Shown here: in pieces, positions 59,214 through 64,000 of the stretch
How positions within the stretch are numbered: position 1 is the first letter of the stretch
Layout: every line of letters begins with the position of its first letter
Assembly: GCA_035610365.1 (NCBI GenBank)
Contig: CM069435.1
Coordinates: 832,001-896,000 of the forward strand
Length of the DNA stretch: 64,000 bases
From: Aquatica leii
Taxonomy: Eukaryota; Arthropoda; Insecta; Coleoptera; Lampyridae
Reading direction: 5' to 3'
Notes under the pieces: model-generated
Database searches by the model: none
What the model was told of the DNA's origin: nothing
Seen by the model: only the letters and a program-made list of their open reading frames with translations
Translations under genes and position numbers: made by a program

Positions 59214-61756
59214 AACTAATAAAAATCGAAAACGTACTTAAGGTACCAACGTAAATATTTTTTGTTTATAGTTCTATTAAGAGTTTTATTAATATTTGAA
59301 ACTAGTGTAATAAAAGTTTTACTTAATGGATTTATAGTATCCTTTAGGTAACCTATAAAAAAATTGCAAATTATAAGCAAGCACGTCCACTTAATTTAGA
59401 TAGTAAATTATATACTTCCAAAGTTTAATCAGACTTTAAAACTATTAATTATATTATTTTTAAAATCTATTAATTAATAAACAACATCAAATTACGCAAG
59501 TAGTTTAAAACTGTTAATGAAGATAATTTTAGACGAACGTCATACATCACCGTACTTTTATAGTAGTAATTGTTATAATGATAGGTTCTTAAAATTGAAT
59601 ATAAATGATTGTTGGTTGATTTAATTTATTTCGACTGATTATAAGGATTTATCGATTACTTTAATTGTAATCTAATAATACACTGGATTCAAAACAATAA
59701 TAGTTAAAATACATAGGCAAATCAATAAATAAAAATTATTTTCAATTATGTTTGGGCAATGTATACGATTCTGATCGGTTTTTTATTCTTTAATCGCATA
59801 CATACAGATAACGTTTGACTACAGTAAGGTTTGATAAATTTCGTACAAACAATTACGAATATATTGACAAGCCCCGTTCACATAGAAAAAATAAAACATA
59901 AATAGTTGACATAACTTGCACTAATTACGCTTGTCAAGAACTTTTCTTTATTTTTGTGTCTTGAAGTTAAAACAAAGAGTTTTTAATGAATAATATGCAT
60001 ATAATAAATAGTATTTAAAATTTAAATTATTTTATTAATTAAAATAATTTTTTATGCATAAAATTTTTTAAACAAAAATTTACAAAATGTATGTCTAATG
60101 TAACTTGAACAATTTTAATGTGACATTTGCACTATATAAGTTTCAATTTTTATTGCAACGCATGTATCAATTTATTGCAATTTTTTTAAACGAAAAATTA
60201 TCTGAGCCAGTTGTATCTTTGGTATTTTACATAACGCATTAACCATTTAAATTAGAATTCTCTTACAATAGATTTATTTCTAGAATGTTTATTTCTTTTT
60301 TGGTACATGATTTTATTGTTATTACTTTTATAGTATTTATTGTTTTAGTTGTAGAAGTGACATTATTTTTAATTTGTTTTTCATTCTTCAAAATATTGGG
60401 CGGCGGTTAAATTTACGTAAACGCATTTATATAACATTTGCTATACCATATAATTAAAACAAATTAATTAGTTTTAGGTCAATTCTGAAAAATGTATTTA
60501 ATGTAATTATAATATTTTTATAATAATTTTTTTAAACATAATTACTTACTAAATAATTTTCAGAAAACTTAATAAAACATATTGTTTAAAGACGTGGCTT
60601 TTTAGTAATTACTATTGTGATGGCTGCCTAATAGTGATAATTAACAAGCGTTTAATAACGCAATAACTTCAACTTCAACAAACACTTATTAATATTCTGT
60701 CAAACACTTAATTAGTACTCATGTAACAATAAAAATACAAAAAGTGACACCGGGGAATACTGGCAAATTTAACTGCCGTTTTTATTAAGTTCAATATGCT
60801 AATAATATGAAAAACCATTTTAAATTTGTTTGGCAAAATAATGTTATATTTTAATTTCAATCATTAATTTAGTAAATCTACCTGAAGAAATTGATTACGA
60901 CATTTTTATATTTAGAAAATACGTAGAATTACATTGTTAATGGTACAAAATTAAGATTCAATAAGTAATTTAAGTTTATACATTTATAAATTTCTAATGT
61001 AACGCAATACTAATCCTTTTAACGGCTTACTTAATAATTACCCCAAATAAACATATACATAAAATCGTTTGAGAAATTTAGGCATATACATATGTGTCAC
61101 TTAATTAGCAATCATAAAATGATAGGATTAGCACGGAGAAAATCGTTTTATTGCATAGAGAAATATTTAAATATATTTTTTGCATGTACATTATTTATCA
61201 AATTATTGCATATATTTAAAATAGTTAATTTTATTATGTTAATTTACAATTTTTGTAATACTTAAAATAAATGTAATAGCATACATATAGTTTCTATGAA
61301 TTTTATTATATTTTTATTTGTTTATAACTAGTCTTACACTACGTTATTGATGTTTTATTTAAATGTTTTCACATAAATAAATGTTTATTTTAAGGTAAAC
61401 TATTTATTTTGCAAAATATCACATGTCCATTACTACGTGAATTTACGTTTTATTTATCTAATTTTGTTATGATTTAATGTAGACAGCTAATAGAAGTTTA
61501 GTATATAACTGAATAACTGTTTTTCTTAAAGCTGCTATCGTTAATTAAAAAAAATGTTATATGTATTTAAAACGCTTTTAATATTTAAACAATATTTAGG
61601 TTTAACTTTTGAGTAATACCTACGCTATTTTAATAATATTTTTAAGTTTACAAAAAATATGATGGATACTTTTAATTAATGTTATTTGAGAAAAATTGTA
61701 TTTTATTTTTAATTGCAAATTTGCTATATAAAACTATAAATACACAAAGCAAAATA

Positions 61757-61832
61757 AAAAAACGCAAGACGTTTAGACATGAGACGTTTCAACGCACAAA
61801 AGTTTGGACGCAGAAACGTTTAAACGCAAAAT
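61757..61832 (+). repeat. Cluster of GACGTTT/ACGCAAAA motifs
   Basis: Strings AAGACGTTTAGAC, GAGACGTTTCAACGC, GGACGCAGAAACG and TTTAAACGCAAAA follow each other in 75 bases. A related inverted string (TTTAGACGTTTTGCGGTTTG) lies at about 62,766. The style recalls the unit-built ends of MULE 2, so these may be ends of a 1-kb non-autonomous element. Evidence is weak. Confidence 0.3.
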
Positions 61833-62587
61833 GTAAAGATATAAATTAATATCGTTGAGGTTTAGCTTACAACAAAAATTGCTTTTAACTATATAACTGT
61901 TTTTTTTTTCAAAAAATAATCAAATTGTTTTTATTTAGTATTTTATGAAGACTGATGTGCAGTAAAAACCGGAACGCATTTTTATTTTACTGTTAGTACA
62001 CAATATACATACGTATATTATCTACTAAAAATATTACATACAGTAACGCATTGCTATGTATGTTTAAATAATTTATATATTATTTAAAATAATGTGAATA
62101 TTTCTCAAGTATCGAATAAAATTATTCTTCAATGCCTATGGAGACAAAAACTAAAAAAGAAACAATATATTTTATACAAGAACTAGAAAAAAAACTGACA
62201 TACTAAATTTAAGGTAAACTATAAACAAAATTTGAAGATAATAGTAAAAAAACCAAAATTTAAAATACGTAAATGCTTTTGATAATAAATTTTCTTAATA
62301 GATGTAGATACATAAAGTTTATGTTAAAGACACTAAAAAAATTTAAAAAAAAGTAAACTGGTTTTGTCAACTAAAAAATTATGTAACAAAAAAAACTTGA
62401 GCAAAAAAAAAGAAAATTAAAGAAATTGTCTACTAGAAGAAAAAATAGAAACAAATCAAATTAAAGTAAAGGAATTAAAAAAAATAGAGAAAACGGAAGT
62501 CATCAAAAATCAAAAAAGAAATTTTAGTAACAAAACGAATAAACACGTCATAAAGTTAAAAAAAAATTAAGTAACTATATTAAGAGC

Positions 62588-62660
62588 AGTGGTTCCTAAA
62601 CTGTTTTAGAACGCGGACCCCTTTTCAAAACTTGCCTATGTACCCCCAAATGAAAAACTA
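62588..62660 (+). mobile_element. hAT-type terminal remnant
   Basis: CAGTGGTTCCTAAACTG followed by GAACGCGGACCCCTTTTC matches from memory the ends of many hAT elements (CAGTGGTTCTCAAACTTT). No matching right end or transposase was found nearby, so it is a lone end or a short derivative. Confidence 0.4.
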
Positions 62661-64000
62661 CATTAATGCATAATTTTGAATCAACAACCATGCAGTTGGT
62701 TTATATTAAAATTTGAATATGCAATTAGTCGATCTATATAAAATGTGTCTCTGAGGCATTTTACGTTTAGACGTTTTGCGGTTTGATTTAATTTTCTTTC
62801 TTCTTTTCTAGTGGTTATTACCGTATTTAATAAATTACATATTTGACACGTTTTCTAATTTCTTTGTGAATTTAAATACTTATGTTCTTTTTGATTATCG
62901 TTGTCGTAAACAATTTTCTTAAACTTGTGGGAATTGTGAAATTAAATGACTGTCTTTGTGCCTTAATATGTAAAACGTATTACTACAATGGAGAAACTAA
63001 TAGAATTTTGTTTATAGATTCCGTTCATGCACATGTACTTACACCACCTGGTTTAATTAAAGCTTAACTTCAATTTAAGTAATTTCAGATATTATTTGTA
63101 AACTAATTATTCATATTTGGGACGCCACTGCAATATACTGGTAGAATTGTTATAAGTTTTAATAATGTGTTACACCTTTCTAGTATGTACTAGAAAGAAT
63201 TAAACCGTAAGTGGCTCTGCTTCCTTGTCACATTTTGCTGTCGATTGTATGACTTACGACTTACGATTAATATTCAGATTATTTAAGCTTGGGAATTGAA
63301 CATCAATTTTGTATGGTACATTTTAATTATATTTTTTTCTATTGTTTACATTTGCTTTGTACTACAGTGTGCAGTTCATCTCGAGGATCTAGCATATCTT
63401 CTGTAATTGACTTGTTAATTGTTTCTACTGTGATGTTGCATATACAAATCGCTGAGTTAAAGCAGAAGCATACTAAGTCTAAAAAGTAAATTTTGCAGTA
63501 GAGCACAAAAACTTGGAGAAATAGTTTACCTTTGATTATAATTTTATAGAATACTGTATTTAGATGGCTTTTGTTATTAAGAATGTATAAAAAATTTGTT
63601 AAGTACGTAATAGTGATAAATGTGAACAGAGAATATTTTAGTTTCCTAAATTAAATCTTATAACTAAAAAGTATTTCTAAGTATAGTCAAAATTACAAGA
63701 GGCGTCTTATCACTCATACTTGACCAAATAAAAAATTAAAATAATATAATATACTTATTTCACTTATTTTTGGCATTTAAAGGAAGACAGCTAATTTTTA
63801 GAAAGTCGGTAACATTAATCTCTATGACGTAGGTTATTTATAAAGCCAGCGTACACCGATAACCTTAATAACTTTCTATCACTATAATCCACCTTGAATT
63901 AAATTAACTGTTAATTAAATGCAAATTGCTTTTAAGTTAAAACATTTTAATATTATTTGTTATAATTATTATTAATAACCATAGCAAGTACATGTTAAGT
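62661..64000. other. No recognisable gene
   Basis: AT-rich. Two short plus-strand frames (62,882-63,067 and 63,289-63,489) show no motif. Nothing else was recognised up to the window edge. Confidence 0.45.

Larger units (their letters stand above)
57599..62587. other. AT-rich, almost featureless stretch
   Basis: Five kilobases of very AT-rich DNA with no retroelement or transposase motif that I can see. Two points are listed separately: a short protein-like frame near 59.0-59.2 kb and a motif cluster near 61.77 kb. Confidence 0.5.

Overview
The window looks like AT-rich insect (at least arthropod) DNA made almost wholly of transposable elements and decayed gene copies. I see no intact host gene, no tRNA or rRNA gene and no CRISPR. 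Insect affinity is inferred from the element mix (jockey-type LINEs, Penelope-like elements, piggyBac, FLYWCH-MULEs, BEL/Pao, Ty3/Gypsy), a TATA plus TCAGTT core promoter in one LTR, and remnants of three multicopy families that I remember from insect genomes (a SAM-type family, a DUF4806-type family and one uncharacterised family called family C here). All family names rest on reading motifs by eye; no search was run.

Layout. 1-5 kb: a piggyBac element (about 1.9-5.0 kb) split by a 5'-truncated Penelope-like element (PLE 1). 5-8.3 kb: a decayed jockey-type LINE. 8.6-9.6 kb: PLE 2 on the minus strand. 11.9-14.2 kb: a diverged tandem repeat and a minus-strand DUF4806-type pseudogene with recognisable splice sites. 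14.7-15.5 kb: a second piggyBac fossil. 15.9-19.5 kb: a very old BEL/Pao fossil. 19.7-22.1 kb: a repeat interrupted by 2 kb that carries an intron-containing SAM-type gene copy; the same repeat is uninterrupted at 52.66-53.0 kb.

24.4-39.9 kb is a nest. Family C begins at 24.4 kb, is interrupted by a MULE (25.1-26.6), a foldback element (26.6-27.8) and a 3-kb inverted-repeat element (28.0-31.0), and resumes at 31.05-31.57. PLE 3 follows and is itself split by a young Ty3/Gypsy element (Gypsy 1, 32,147-38,849) with identical 456-bp LTRs and an ATAT target duplication. Between its integrase and 3' LTR, Gypsy 1 carries a macro domain resembling the ADP-ribose hydrolase TARG1/OARD1. This is the most interesting thing in the window.

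43.56-49.39 kb: a second young Ty3/Gypsy element (Gypsy 2, minus strand) with identical 256-bp LTRs. 50.6-51.7 kb: the RNase H end of a LINE. 53.2-53.7 kb: a LINE endonuclease fragment. 53.83-57.59 kb: a complete-length MULE with long inverted repeats built from short GC-rich units, a 9-bp target duplication, one short intron and one internal insertion. 57.6-64 kb is AT-rich and nearly featureless.

The genes do not form a pathway. What can be read is an order of insertions: BEL/Pao and the LINEs are oldest, MULE and PLE copies intermediate, the two Gypsy elements youngest.
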